NCBI GenBank assembly: GCA_964250755.1
Contig: CAXUHB010000020.1
Span: 5,011 to 69,010, forward strand
Direction of reading: 5' to 3'
DNA length: 64,000 nt
DNA from: DASWOJ01 sp964250755
GTDB taxonomy: Bacteria; Pseudomonadota; Alphaproteobacteria; Acetobacterales; Acetobacteraceae
Positions 44,889 to 53,550 of the stretch are shown piece after piece. Every line of letters begins with the position of its first letter. Within the stretch, counting starts at the first letter, position 1. A program made the translations under genes and the position numbers. The notes under the pieces were generated by a model. That model was not told the origin of the DNA. It made no database searches and saw only the letters and a list, made by a program, of their open reading frames with translations.

Positions 44889-47018
44889 CTATCGCGCGCG
44901 CGGGCCGGCGGCGCGGGCTGGGGGCACACGCGGCGGGGTCCGGGCGGTGCGCAGCGCGCCGCTGCAGGCGTTGTCCTCGCCGGTGCCGAGCTGCACCGTC
45001 GGCAGCAGCGCCGCCAGCGGGGTCAGCACGATGCCCAGCGCCACGGCGGCCCCCGCCTTTTCCGCAACCACGGCGGCGTCCGGGTTGACGTGCGGGTTGG
45101 CGAAGGTGCCGGTAATGTTGATGGGCGCGGCCAGGGAGCCGACCGAGAAGTGCTTGGCCTCGGTCTTGATCTGCATACGCAGCGCCTCGTTGTAGAAGCT
45201 GAGCGAGCCGCCGCCGAACACCCGGTCGGAGTCCAGGTCCAGGAACAGGGTGCGGGCCGTGGCCAGGCCGCGCTGCATGGTGAAGTCGGCGATGAAGCAC
45301 TGGATGGCGGCGCGGCTGGGGACGCCCAGCGCCGAGAGCAGGGCGTTGCCGAACTGCAGGCCGGACAGGTCCACCAGCAGCGCGCTCAGGTTGCCGCCGG
45401 CGCCCATGTAGAGCTTCATTTCACCGTTGCCGGTGCCCAGGATTTCGGCAAGCGAAGTGCCGGTCCCCTGTATCACCGCGCGCCCGCCAATGGCGCCGGC
45501 CCCGCGTCCCGCGCCGGCGGAGGACAGCAGCCGGTCCAGGTCCACGCGCTGGAAGTCTATGGTGGCGTTGGCGCGCACCGCGCCCCCTTGCTGCGGCTGG
45601 AGGTCTATGGTGGAGGTGATCTGGCCGCGCCCGATGCCGAAGGCCAGCGGATGCAGCTTCACGGCACCGTCCACGATGTCCATGTCGGCGCGCATGTTGT
45701 CCAGCGGCTGCGACCGGCCCTGGATGCGGGCGGCTTTGTATTTGAGATGCACGTCGGCGAAGGTCAGCTTGGGCAAGCTGACCGGCACGTCCGGCAGCAC
45801 GCGCCCATTGGACCGGGCCGCGGCGGGCTTGGTTCCCTTGGTGGCGTCGCCGGGTTCGGCGCCCACGAAGCCGCCGAGGTCCTTGAGGTCCACCAGCCGC
45901 GATTGCAGGTCCGCCGTCAACACCGGGCGGTCCCGGGTGGTGTCCACCTGCAGGTTGCCCTCCAGGTCGCTGCTGCCGAACTTGCCCTGGGCGTTGGTGA
46001 ACTTCACCGATCCCGCCTGGTAGTCGAGCTGCCCGGCGACGCGGTAGGCCGGCGTCTTGGGAAAGGCGATGCCGGTCAAGGGCGTCAGCAGCGCCATGTC
46101 CGGCCCGGCAAACTCCAGCTTGAGGTCGGCGCCGGCGAAGTCCAGCGGATCTCTGACGGTGCCGGCCAGGGACACCTTGGTGGGGCCGTTGGCGAGTTGC
46201 AGGTTGACGGGATAAGGCTTGTCGTCGCGCAGGGACAGCAGCGCGCCACCGGTGAACCGCGCGGTGATGGGCTGGCCGGCGTAGGTCCCCTTGGCGCTGG
46301 CGACGATCTGGCCGGGCTGGCCGGTCTTGTCGCCTTGCTCGTCCTTGGTGGCGACGTCCACGTTGAAGTCGGCCCGCAGCTTGGCGGAGCGCACGTGAGC
46401 CTGGCCGTCGTTGATCCGCAGCGCACCGATGCGGGTGGCCTTATCGGGGTCCGCGGGGGCGTCGCTGCTGCTGGACGGGAAGGTCCAGTTGTTGCGGCCA
46501 TCGGCAAGCTGCTGCGCGTCCACCTTGGGAGCGTCCAGGGTGATGACGGGGATCACGACCTGGCGGCGCCGGATGTATGCCATCGCGTCCACGTCCAGCT
46601 CCAGCTTGTCGGCGGTGGCGAAGTTGCCGCCGCCGGGCCAGCCGTCAGGGTTGGCGATGGTGACGCCCTCGGCGACGATGTGCGGCACGCGCCCGAGCTT
46701 GACGTGCAGGTGGGTGATGGTGGCGGGCCGGCCGAGGGCGGCGGAGGCCTGGCGGTCCACGTAAGGGATCAGCCAGTCCCACTGGAACAGCGCGACGGCC
46801 AGGATCGCGAGGCCAACCAGCCCGCCCATGACCGAGACGGCGATCCAGGGCCAGCGGCGGCGGCGCTTGGCTGGGAGCGGGGCGTGCGCGCCGCCTGCCG
46901 CAGCCTGGCCAACGGCAGGGGCGCCCGCCGGAGGGATGGGGCGGGGTTGGGGCGCGGCCTTGTCCGCAGCCGGGGTGCCGGTGGGGGTCGCGTCCGGGTT
47001 GCTCGTGACCTCTGACAT
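44889..47018 (-). CDS. AsmA-family protein
   Basis: A 709-residue protein with a proline-rich cytosolic N-terminus (about 50 residues, ending in a KRRRR cluster), one membrane span (WIAVSVMGGLVGLAILAVAL) and a large periplasmic region. The opening of the periplasmic part, QASAALGRPATITHLHVKLG, and the late MKLYMGAGGNLSALLVDLSG, GIGRGQITSTIDLQP and LFLDLDSDRVFGGGSLSF mark the AsmA fold. AsmA-like proteins are thought to bridge inner and outer membrane for phospholipid transport. The gene stands alone, 103 bases from the divergent NIPSNAP gene. Confidence 0.88.
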   Translation of the reverse strand: MSEVTSNPDATPTGTPAADKAAPQPRPIPPAGAPAVGQAAAGGAHAPLPAKRRRRWPWIAVSVMGGLVGLAILAVALFQWDWLIPYVDRQASAALGRPATITHLHVKLGRVPHIVAEGVTIANPDGWPGGGNFATADKLELDVDAMAYIRRRQVVIPVITLDAPKVDAQQLADGRNNWTFPSSSSDAPADPDKATRIGALRINDGQAHVRSAKLRADFNVDVATKDEQGDKTGQPGQIVASAKGTYAGQPITARFTGGALLSLRDDKPYPVNLQLANGPTKVSLAGTVRDPLDFAGADLKLEFAGPDMALLTPLTGIAFPKTPAYRVAGQLDYQAGSVKFTNAQGKFGSSDLEGNLQVDTTRDRPVLTADLQSRLVDLKDLGGFVGAEPGDATKGTKPAAARSNGRVLPDVPVSLPKLTFADVHLKYKAARIQGRSQPLDNMRADMDIVDGAVKLHPLAFGIGRGQITSTIDLQPQQGGAVRANATIDFQRVDLDRLLSSAGAGRGAGAIGGRAVIQGTGTSLAEILGTGNGEMKLYMGAGGNLSALLVDLSGLQFGNALLSALGVPSRAAIQCFIADFTMQRGLATARTLFLDLDSDRVFGGGSLSFYNEALRMQIKTEAKHFSVGSLAAPINITGTFANPHVNPDAAVVAEKAGAAVALGIVLTPLAALLPTVQLGTGEDNACSGALRTARTPPRVPPARAAGPRAR

Positions 47019-47121
47019 GATGCGGTAACGGCGAGGGACGCCGCTGGGTTGCCTTGCGGACCCCGGCGGGCGGGGTCACGATGACATGGACCATCCTCAC
47101 TCCCTGAACGGAACCGGCCCG

Positions 47122-47448
47122 ATGATCCACGAACTCCGCATCTACCGCTGCCTGCCCGGGCGCTTGCCGGCGCTGCTGCGGCGGTTCGAGACGATCACGC
47201 TGCCGCTGTGGGAGCGGCACGGCATACGCCAGGCCGGATTCTGGACGACGGTGATCGGGGAATCCAACCAGGACCTGACCTACCTGCTGGCGTGGGAGGG
47301 CCTGGCGGAGCGGGAGGCCAAGTGGACGGCGTTCCAGACGGACCCCGAGTGGATCGAGAAGCGGGCTGGCACAGAGCGCGAAGGGCAGATCGTGGCGAAC
47401 ATCACGAGCAGCCTGCTGCAGCCGACGGGGTTCTCGGCCGTTCGGTAG
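47122..47448 (+). CDS. NIPSNAP-family protein
   Basis: A 108-residue protein with the NIPSNAP/dimeric alpha-beta barrel pattern: MIHELRIYRCLPGRLPALLR at the start, LWERHGIRQAGFW, and YLLAWEGLAEREAKWTAF. Family members are small dimers of uncertain function. The ATG at 47122 was preferred because it starts the first strand; an ATG 36 bases earlier adds residues that do not fit. Confidence 0.85.
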   Translation: MIHELRIYRCLPGRLPALLRRFETITLPLWERHGIRQAGFWTTVIGESNQDLTYLLAWEGLAEREAKWTAFQTDPEWIEKRAGTEREGQIVANITSSLLQPTGFSAVR

Positions 47449-47537
47449 GCCCCGCTGCGCCGGCGGAGGCGGCCGGGCCTTAGAGGTTCGCAAACCCTTC
47501 TGGGCGATCCTGCCCCGCACGGAAGGAGTTCCCCTGC

Positions 47538-49469
47538 ATGTCCGCACGCCGCACCGCCATGCCCGGCCTGTTCCTGCAGTTGCTGATCCCCTCGCTGCTG
47601 GCCATCATCCTGAGCGTGGCATTCGTCCAGGCTTGGACGCTGCAGGCCGGGAACGCGGCGCTTGAAGAGAAGGCGCAACGCAACCTGCAGGCCAGCATGG
47701 CGCTGCTGCACGCCTACCTGCACCCCCTGGGAACCGATTGGTCGCGGGTGGACGGGCAGCTCCGCCTAGGGACGACCCTGGTCTCGGGTCGGGACGACAT
47801 CGTGGACCGCGCCGCGGCGGCGGCGGGCGGGGTTGCAACCCTGTTCAGCGGGGACGAGCGGGTGGCGACCAACATCCGGCGTCCGGACGGGACCCGTGCC
47901 ACCGGCACCCGTCTGACCGATCCGGCCGTGCGGGAGGCCGTGCTGGCCGGCGGCCGAACCTACCGCGGCCGCGCCGTCATCTTGGACCGCGAGTATCTGA
48001 CCATCTACGAACCCGTCAAGGACGCCAGCGGCGGGGTGGTCGGCATCATGTTCGCCGGCCTGCCCGCGACGGACCTGGACGCGTCCAAGACGGAGGCGCT
48101 GCACAACACGCTGGTGGCGGGCGCAACCGTGACGGCCCTGTTCGTGCTGGTGTGCGCCGTCCTGCTGACGCTCACCTTGCGTCCCCTGACCCGGCTTGCC
48201 GAGGCGACGCGGCGCATCGCCGGCGGAGACCTTGCGTCGGCCATCCCCGGCCTTGGGCGGCAGGACCAGGTGGGCGCGATTGCGTCTGCGCTGCAAGGGT
48301 TCCGGGATGCGGCTGCCGACAAGCTCCGGCTGGAGGCGGCGGCAACTGCGGAGCGGCGGGATGCGGAGGAGGCGCGCGCCCGGCGCGAGGCCGAGCAGGC
48401 GGCAGCTGCGGCGGCGCAGGCGGCCGTGGTGACGTCGGTCGCGTCCGGGCTGGAGCGCGTGGCGTCCGGCGACCTGACGGTGCGGCTGGACCAGCCGTTC
48501 GCCCATGAGTACGAGGCGCTGCGTGCCAACTTCAACGCCGCCCTGGCAGAGCTGCGGGACGCGCTGCACGCCATCGCTGCCAACGCGCAGGGCATACGCA
48601 CGGGGACCGAGGAGATCAGCCATGCCTCCGACGACCTGAGCCGGCGAACCGAGCAGCAGGCGGCGAGCCTGGAGCAGACGGCGGCGGCGCTGGATGAGAT
48701 CACGGCCACGGTGCGGCGCACGGCGGAGGGCGCGCGCCAGGCGCAGGATGCGGTGGGCCGCACCAAGGCGGATGCCGAGCGGTCGGGGGAAGTCGTGCGG
48801 CAGGCGATGGCGGCGATGGGAGGCATCGAGCAGTCGTCGGGCAAGATCGGCCAGATTATCGGCGTGATTGACGAGATCGCGTTCCAGACGAACCTGCTGG
48901 CGCTGAACGCGGGGGTCGAGGCGGCGCGGGCCGGGGACGCCGGACGGGGCTTTGCGGTGGTGGCGAGCGAGGTGCGGGCGCTGGCGCAGCGGAGCGCGGA
49001 GGCGGCGCGGGAGATCAAGGGGCTGATCGCGGCGTCGGCCCAGGAGGTCGGGGCCGGGGTGAGGCTGGTGGGGGAGACGGGCCAGGCGCTGGGCCGGATG
49101 GTGACGGAGGTTGCCGGGGCGGCGACCGTGGTGGCGGAGATCGCCGCTGCCGCCGGGGAGCAGGCGACAGGGCTGGCAGAGGTGAACACGGCGGTGAACG
49201 CCATGGACCAGGTGACGCAGCAGAATGCGGCGATGGTGGAGCAGAGCACCGCCGCCTGTCACGCACTGGTGCAGGAAACCGAGGAGCTGGCGCGGCTGAC
49301 GGGACGGTTCCAACTCGGGGGCGAGGCCCCGTCCAGCAACGTAGCCCCGCTGCGCCGTCCCGCTCGTACGACGCCGCCCGCTAAGGCGGCGCTGCGCGTA
49401 GTCGGCCGGGGCGGCGGCGCGGCGCTGAAGCGGACGCCGGCGGGGGATGACGGGTGGCAGGAGTTCTGA
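47538..49469 (+). CDS. Methyl-accepting chemotaxis protein with single cache sensor
   Basis: A 643-residue receptor. A first membrane span (LFLQLLIPSLLAIILSVAF) leads into a periplasmic cache-type domain (about 40-185; DREYLTIYEPVKDASGGVVG). A second span (about 190-215) and HAMP (LRPLTRLAEATRRIAGGDL) follow. A long helical stretch and the signalling domain come next, with hairpin tip IGVIDEIAFQTNLLALNAGV, then EAARAGDAGRGFAVVASEVR. The protein ends in DGWQEF, close to the CheR-binding pentapeptide N-W-x-x-F of tethered receptors. The ligand is unknown. It is the only receptor in a window that also holds two CheB-like genes. Confidence 0.93.
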   Translation: MSARRTAMPGLFLQLLIPSLLAIILSVAFVQAWTLQAGNAALEEKAQRNLQASMALLHAYLHPLGTDWSRVDGQLRLGTTLVSGRDDIVDRAAAAAGGVATLFSGDERVATNIRRPDGTRATGTRLTDPAVREAVLAGGRTYRGRAVILDREYLTIYEPVKDASGGVVGIMFAGLPATDLDASKTEALHNTLVAGATVTALFVLVCAVLLTLTLRPLTRLAEATRRIAGGDLASAIPGLGRQDQVGAIASALQGFRDAAADKLRLEAAATAERRDAEEARARREAEQAAAAAAQAAVVTSVASGLERVASGDLTVRLDQPFAHEYEALRANFNAALAELRDALHAIAANAQGIRTGTEEISHASDDLSRRTEQQAASLEQTAAALDEITATVRRTAEGARQAQDAVGRTKADAERSGEVVRQAMAAMGGIEQSSGKIGQIIGVIDEIAFQTNLLALNAGVEAARAGDAGRGFAVVASEVRALAQRSAEAAREIKGLIAASAQEVGAGVRLVGETGQALGRMVTEVAGAATVVAEIAAAAGEQATGLAEVNTAVNAMDQVTQQNAAMVEQSTAACHALVQETEELARLTGRFQLGGEAPSSNVAPLRRPARTTPPAKAALRVVGRGGGAALKRTPAGDDGWQEF

Positions 49470-49569
49470 CGGGCTTGGGACAGTGGCAGGACACGGTGCA
49501 GGACGGGAAAGCCGCGATCCTGGACAGGGTCTGCGCCGTGGACGCAGCGGGACCGATGCAGGACCGGCG

Positions 49570-49645
49570 TCAACATAGTATGGATGCTTCACAGTTTATT
49601 GATGCGTGGAGACGGAAATTACATAGAATGTCTTAATTTTTGTGT
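49570..49645 (+). promoter_or_regulatory. AT-rich upstream region of a PEP-CTERM gene
   Basis: The stretch contains CATAGTATGG, ACAGTTTATTGATG, AAATTACATAGAATG and TCTTAATTTTTGTG, far richer in A and T than its surroundings. It lies 70-140 bases before the PEP-CTERM protein's ATG and is the best candidate for its promoter. A sigma-54 -24/-12 pair was looked for and not found. Confidence 0.35.
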
Positions 49646-49711
49646 TGCGTTGAGGGATCGATGATGGGAGAAGGGGGCAGTGCGTCACCCCAACCCAGAA
49701 GGATTCGTGCC

Positions 49712-50467
49712 ATGATGAAGGCCATCCCGCTTTTCTCCGCTGTGCTGGCGATCTGCGCTGGCGCTGCCCATGCCGCGCCTGTCCTGGTCAATGGTGGGTT
49801 TGAGGACACGACCTACACCGCCAGCACGCAGTTCGGTTCGGACTACAACGGCTTCGGCGGCCAGGGCGTGACCGGGTGGAAGGCCACTGGATTCACGCTG
49901 TTCTTCAGGGGCGGCACGCAGACCTCGGTCAGCGCCGCTAACGCCTACAACGACCCGCTGACCTACTTTCAGCCCAACGTCACCACCAGCCCGGATGGCG
50001 GCAACTTCATCGCGCTGGACGGGGACAGCTCGTTCCAGGGCGGCAAGGTCGGCTTTGACCCCGGCAGCACGCTGACGCAGCAGGTCACGAACCTGGTGGC
50101 GGGCACGCAGTACGACGTGACGTTCTACTGGGCGTCCACCCGGCTCATCAACCGCATCAACCAGCCTGCCGCCACGACGGAGCGTCTGGATGTCAAGCTG
50201 GGCGACCAGCAGTTCTCCACCGAGAAGGTTACCACCCCGGTCGGCACCTTCTCGGGCTGGATGCAGCAGACCTTCCGCTACACGGCGACAGGCGCCAGCG
50301 AGGCGCTGACGTTCCTGTCCATCGGCACGCCGGACGGGCTGCCGCCGGTGGCGCTGCTGGACGGCGTGTCCATCACGGCGGTGCCGGAGCCGGCGTCCTG
50401 GGCGCTGCTGGGCGCGGGGCTGCTGGTCATGGGGCGGCGCACCCGCCGCCGCCACGGCCTGGCGTGA
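49712..50467 (+). CDS. PEP-CTERM surface protein
   Basis: A 251-residue exported protein. The signal peptide (MMKAIPLFSAVLAICAGAAH) precedes a beta-rich domain starting LVNGGFEDTTYT, a choice-of-anchor or carbohydrate-binding-like fold (TLTQQVTNLVAGTQYDVTFY). The C-terminal sorting signal is VPEPASWALLGAGLLV followed by basic residues. Processing by an exosortase is expected, leaving it in or on the envelope. AAGGA precedes the paired ATG codons at 49712/49715; a longer in-frame start lies in non-coding-like DNA. Confidence 0.85.
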   Translation: MMKAIPLFSAVLAICAGAAHAAPVLVNGGFEDTTYTASTQFGSDYNGFGGQGVTGWKATGFTLFFRGGTQTSVSAANAYNDPLTYFQPNVTTSPDGGNFIALDGDSSFQGGKVGFDPGSTLTQQVTNLVAGTQYDVTFYWASTRLINRINQPAATTERLDVKLGDQQFSTEKVTTPVGTFSGWMQQTFRYTATGASEALTFLSIGTPDGLPPVALLDGVSITAVPEPASWALLGAGLLVMGRRTRRRHGLA

Positions 50468-50520
50468 CCACTTCCGAAACCTGTAGCAGCCGGCACGCCG
50501 AGAAGGCATAAAGCACGCCC

Positions 50521-51387
50521 ATGTCCACTGCCCTGTCCCAGTACGCCCCCGCCTTCGGCATGACGGTCCTGCGCCTGTGCGTGTGGCTGGCCCTGCTCAG
50601 CGCGGTGTTCGTGACGCTGGAGCGGCTGTTCGCCCTGCATCCGTCCCGGGTGCTGCGGCGAGGGGTGGCGGCGGACCTGGGCTACTACTTCCTGTCGAGC
50701 CTGCTGCCCGGCGCGTTGCTGGCGGTGCCGCTGGCCTTGCTGGCCGGGGCCGCCAACGCCGCGCTGCCGGGGGCGTGGCACGCGGCGCTGGCGGGGCTGC
50801 CGGGGTGGGCGCTGTTGCTGGGCACCTTCGTGGTGATGCAGGTCGGGGCCTATTGGGGCCACCGCTGGAGCCACGAGATCCCGTTCCTGTGGCGCTTCCA
50901 TGCCGTGCATCACAGCGCCGAGCACATGGACTGGCTGGTCAACACCCGGGCGCACCCGGTGGACATGGTGTTCGAGCGGATATGCAGCCTGGCGCCGGTG
51001 TGTGCGCTGGGCCTGGCGGGGCCGGGCAGCGCGGCGGGCGCTGCAGGGGCTGCGCCGGCCATCGTGGTCGTCGTCGGCGTGGCCTGGGGCTTCTTCATCC
51101 ACGCCAACCTCCGCTGGCGGCTGGGTCCGCTGGAATGGCTGTTGGCGACGCCGGCCTTCCACCACTGGCACCACACCAACGACACGCAGAACCGGGACCG
51201 CAACTACGCCGCCATGCTGCCGGTGCTGGACCGGGTGTTCGGCACGCTGCACCTGCCGCGCCACTGGCCCGAAGTCTATGGCGTGGACAAGCCGGTCGGC
51301 GACACGATGGCGCAGCAGCTCGTGGGGCCGATGCTGCCGGCGCGCCGGGCGGACGCCGTCCGCCAGCACGCGCCCGCAGCGGAGTAG
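50521..51387 (+). CDS. Sterol desaturase/fatty acid hydroxylase family enzyme
   Basis: A 288-residue membrane di-iron oxygenase with four or five spans and the eight-histidine set: GHRWSHEIPFLWRFHAVHHS (H-x3-H and H-x2-HH) and TPAFHHWHHTNDTQ. These proteins hydroxylate or desaturate lipids such as fatty acids, sterols or carotenoids. A carotenoid substrate is possible in a retinal-forming cell, but no context supports it; the gene stands between unrelated genes. Confidence 0.87.
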   Translation: MSTALSQYAPAFGMTVLRLCVWLALLSAVFVTLERLFALHPSRVLRRGVAADLGYYFLSSLLPGALLAVPLALLAGAANAALPGAWHAALAGLPGWALLLGTFVVMQVGAYWGHRWSHEIPFLWRFHAVHHSAEHMDWLVNTRAHPVDMVFERICSLAPVCALGLAGPGSAAGAAGAAPAIVVVVGVAWGFFIHANLRWRLGPLEWLLATPAFHHWHHTNDTQNRDRNYAAMLPVLDRVFGTLHLPRHWPEVYGVDKPVGDTMAQQLVGPMLPARRADAVRQHAPAAE

Positions 51388-51476
51388 CTAGGGCACGGGC
51401 GGCGCTGCGGGCCGTCTCGATCCGCAAGGCCGAACAGCCCGCGCAGGCTCTCTGCGGCAGCCTACCGGGACTGGTT

Positions 51477-51998
51477 TCAAGGTACGGCGATGGCGTCCGG
51501 GACTGGAGGCCTAGGCGGGGCGGGCGGCTCCGGCGCGGGTACCACGTAGTCGGGCACGATGCGCGCCTGCGCGCCGGCGATCACCAGCACGCGCTGGCCC
51601 AGCACGAGCGGCGCGGCATCCCGCTGGGTGACAGACACCAAGTCCCCGTTGCCCTTGCGGACAACGTACTCGAAGGCCGGGACCTCGCCGGCCGCACGCT
51701 CGATCCCGGTGCCGACCAGGCCGCCGACGACGGAGCCGCCCAAGGCGGTCAGGGCGGTGCGGACGCCGCCGCCGGGGGCCTGGGCACCGGCGATGCCGCC
51801 GGCCGCCGCGCCGGACGCGCCGCCCAGGGTGCCGTCGGGGCTGACGGACACATTGCGGACCCCGGCGACGACGCCCTGCTCCACCTTGGCCGCCTGCTGC
51901 ACTGCGCCGGAGGCGTAGGTGTCAGGCGAGTAGCTGGGACGGCAGCCCGGCAGGGCCGCGAGCAGGAGAAGGGCGAGGAGAGGAGGGCGAAAGGGCAT
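51477..51998 (-). CDS. SlyB-like glycine-zipper outer membrane lipoprotein
   Basis: A 173-residue lipoprotein. The signal peptide ends in the lipobox LAALPGC, so Cys19 should be acylated. A glycine-rich double segment (GGASGAAAGGIAGAQAPGGG; ALGGSVVGGLVGTGIERAAG) is the 2TM glycine zipper of the SlyB/Pcp family, and a small strand-rich domain (VPAFEYVVRKGNGDLVSVTQ) follows before a proline-rich tail. Role: structural protein of the outer membrane, often stress-related. Confidence 0.85.
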   Translation of the reverse strand: MPFRPPLLALLLLAALPGCRPSYSPDTYASGAVQQAAKVEQGVVAGVRNVSVSPDGTLGGASGAAAGGIAGAQAPGGGVRTALTALGGSVVGGLVGTGIERAAGEVPAFEYVVRKGNGDLVSVTQRDAAPLVLGQRVLVIAGAQARIVPDYVVPAPEPPAPPRPPVPDAIAVP

Positions 51999-52154
51999 TC
52001 TGGGCGGGGTTCTAGCCTGGGGCGGGGTGGGCCGGAAGGCGGGGTGGTTTTCCCTTTTTTCTCCGGGACAGTGGTGGCGTGGCGACGAGGGCGGGAGCTG
52101 CTGCCGCCTTCTACATGAGCAGCTCCGTTCGGGTCGGCGGCCTGTGGGCGGCTT

Positions 52155-52194
52155 CCCTCACCCCGGCCCTCTCCCAGAGGGAGAAGGAGCAGGA
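52155..52194. repeat. REP-like palindrome
   Basis: CCCTCACCCCGGCCCTCTCC, CAGAGGGAGAAGGAGCAGGA: a full-length family member with two changes from the copy at 3871-3909. It lies just beyond the stop of the VOC gene. Confidence 0.7.
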
Positions 52195-52204
52195 AGCGCT
52201 TGCC

Positions 52205-52570
52205 TCAGAATGGCGCTTCGGCGATGTGCCATAGGACGCCGGAGGGGTCGAAGAGGAAGCCGACCTTCAGGCCCCAGGGCTGCAGCGCGGGCGCCCGCGG
52301 GGGCTTCACGCCGAACTCCGCCACCAGCGCCGCGGTGTTTATCCCCTGCCACCAGGCGTCGGCGTTCCTGACCATCAGGTGAACCATCTGGTTCTCGGCC
52401 AGTGCCTGCACGTAGAAGTCCTGCAGGATGAAGCTGCATCCGCCGAGCTTCAGGCCCGCGACCCCGTCGCCCTCGTGCGACACCCGGAAACCCAGCGCCT
52501 GGTAGAACCGCTTGGACAGCTCGAAATCCCGGGCCGGCACGAAGGGACGCAATGCCAGAACCTGATCCAT
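52205..52570 (-). CDS. VOC-family (glyoxalase/bleomycin-resistance-like) protein
   Basis: A 121-residue single-unit VOC protein: LRPFVPARDFELSKRFYQAL at the start, LGFRVSHEGDGVAGLKLGGC, and a C-terminal FLFDPSGVLWHIAE carrying the metal-side Glu/His region. The group includes antibiotic-binding proteins and small-molecule dioxygenases or isomerases; no specific substrate can be assigned. Divergent from the racemase gene. Confidence 0.85.
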   Translation of the reverse strand: MDQVLALRPFVPARDFELSKRFYQALGFRVSHEGDGVAGLKLGGCSFILQDFYVQALAENQMVHLMVRNADAWWQGINTAALVAEFGVKPPRAPALQPWGLKVGFLFDPSGVLWHIAEAPF

Positions 52571-52632
52571 GCCCTCGCTCCCCGTCGCGCGCCGGGTCCA
52601 TGATGGTCCGGGCAGGCAGGGAGGTCGAGGGG

Positions 52633-53361
52633 ATGGGACGGATCGCGCAGGGCGGCAAGGCGCTGTACGGGGCGCCGTTGGGCATCCTGATGCTGGACGC
52701 GCGGTTTCCGCGCATCCTCGGGGACATGGGCCATGCTGGGACCTGGCCCTTCCCGGTGCTGTATTGCGTCGTGCGCGGCGCCACCCCGGCGCGGGTGGTG
52801 CTGGACGGCGCCGCCGGGCTGCTGCCGGCTTTCCTGGACGGGGCGGCGGAACTGGTGGCGCTGGGGGCGGAGGCGGTGACGACCAACTGCGGCTTCCTGT
52901 CGCTGTTCCAAGCGGAGTTGGCGGCGCATGTGGGGGTGCCGGTGGCCACGTCGTCCTTGATGCAGGTCCCGTGGGTGCAGGCGGCGCTGCCGCCGGAGCG
53001 GCGGGTGGGTGTGGTGACGGTGTGCGCCCCGTCGCTGACGGCGGCGCACCTGCGCGCCGCCGGGGCGCCGCCGGACACGCCGGTGGCGGGGACGGAGGGC
53101 GGGCGGGAGCTGCACCGCGTGCTGATCCGGGCGGAGTCCACCGACCTGGACGTGGACCTGGCGGAGCAGGACGTGCTGGATGCCGGGCGGGACCTGGTGC
53201 GGCGGCATCCCGAGGTCGGCGCCGTGGTGCTGGAATGCACCAACATGCCGCCCTACGCCGCGGCGCTGCAGGCGGCGCTGGGGGTGCCGGTTTACGACAT
53301 TCATTCGATGGTGACGTGGTTCCATGCGGGGCTGCGGCCGCGGGCGTGGGGCGGCGGCTGA
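52633..53361 (+). CDS. Aspartate/glutamate racemase family protein
   Basis: A 242-residue enzyme with the two catalytic cysteines of the superfamily: TTNCGFLSLFQ and VLECTNMPPYA, plus a PLGILMLDARFPR opening. Relatives act as amino-acid racemases, hydantoin racemases or maleate isomerases. This subgroup (LDARFPR, ECTNMPPY) is seldom tested, so the substrate is open. ATG at 52633 follows GAGGTCGAGGGG. Confidence 0.82.
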   Translation: MGRIAQGGKALYGAPLGILMLDARFPRILGDMGHAGTWPFPVLYCVVRGATPARVVLDGAAGLLPAFLDGAAELVALGAEAVTTNCGFLSLFQAELAAHVGVPVATSSLMQVPWVQAALPPERRVGVVTVCAPSLTAAHLRAAGAPPDTPVAGTEGGRELHRVLIRAESTDLDVDLAEQDVLDAGRDLVRRHPEVGAVVLECTNMPPYAAALQAALGVPVYDIHSMVTWFHAGLRPRAWGGG

Positions 53362-53550
53362 CGCCGACTGCCGGAAGGTTTGACCCGTGCCCCGCTGCGG
53401 ACGGGTAGGGCGGATAAGCGCAGCGCCATCGGCCATGACGCGGCGCCCGGTCGTGGCGGAAGGCGCTGCGCTCCGACCTGCAGCCAGCGGGCTGCTACAG
53501 GTTGGAACCTTGGTAGTTGGTATGAGGCCCAGCCGGCCGCCAGGCTGCCG

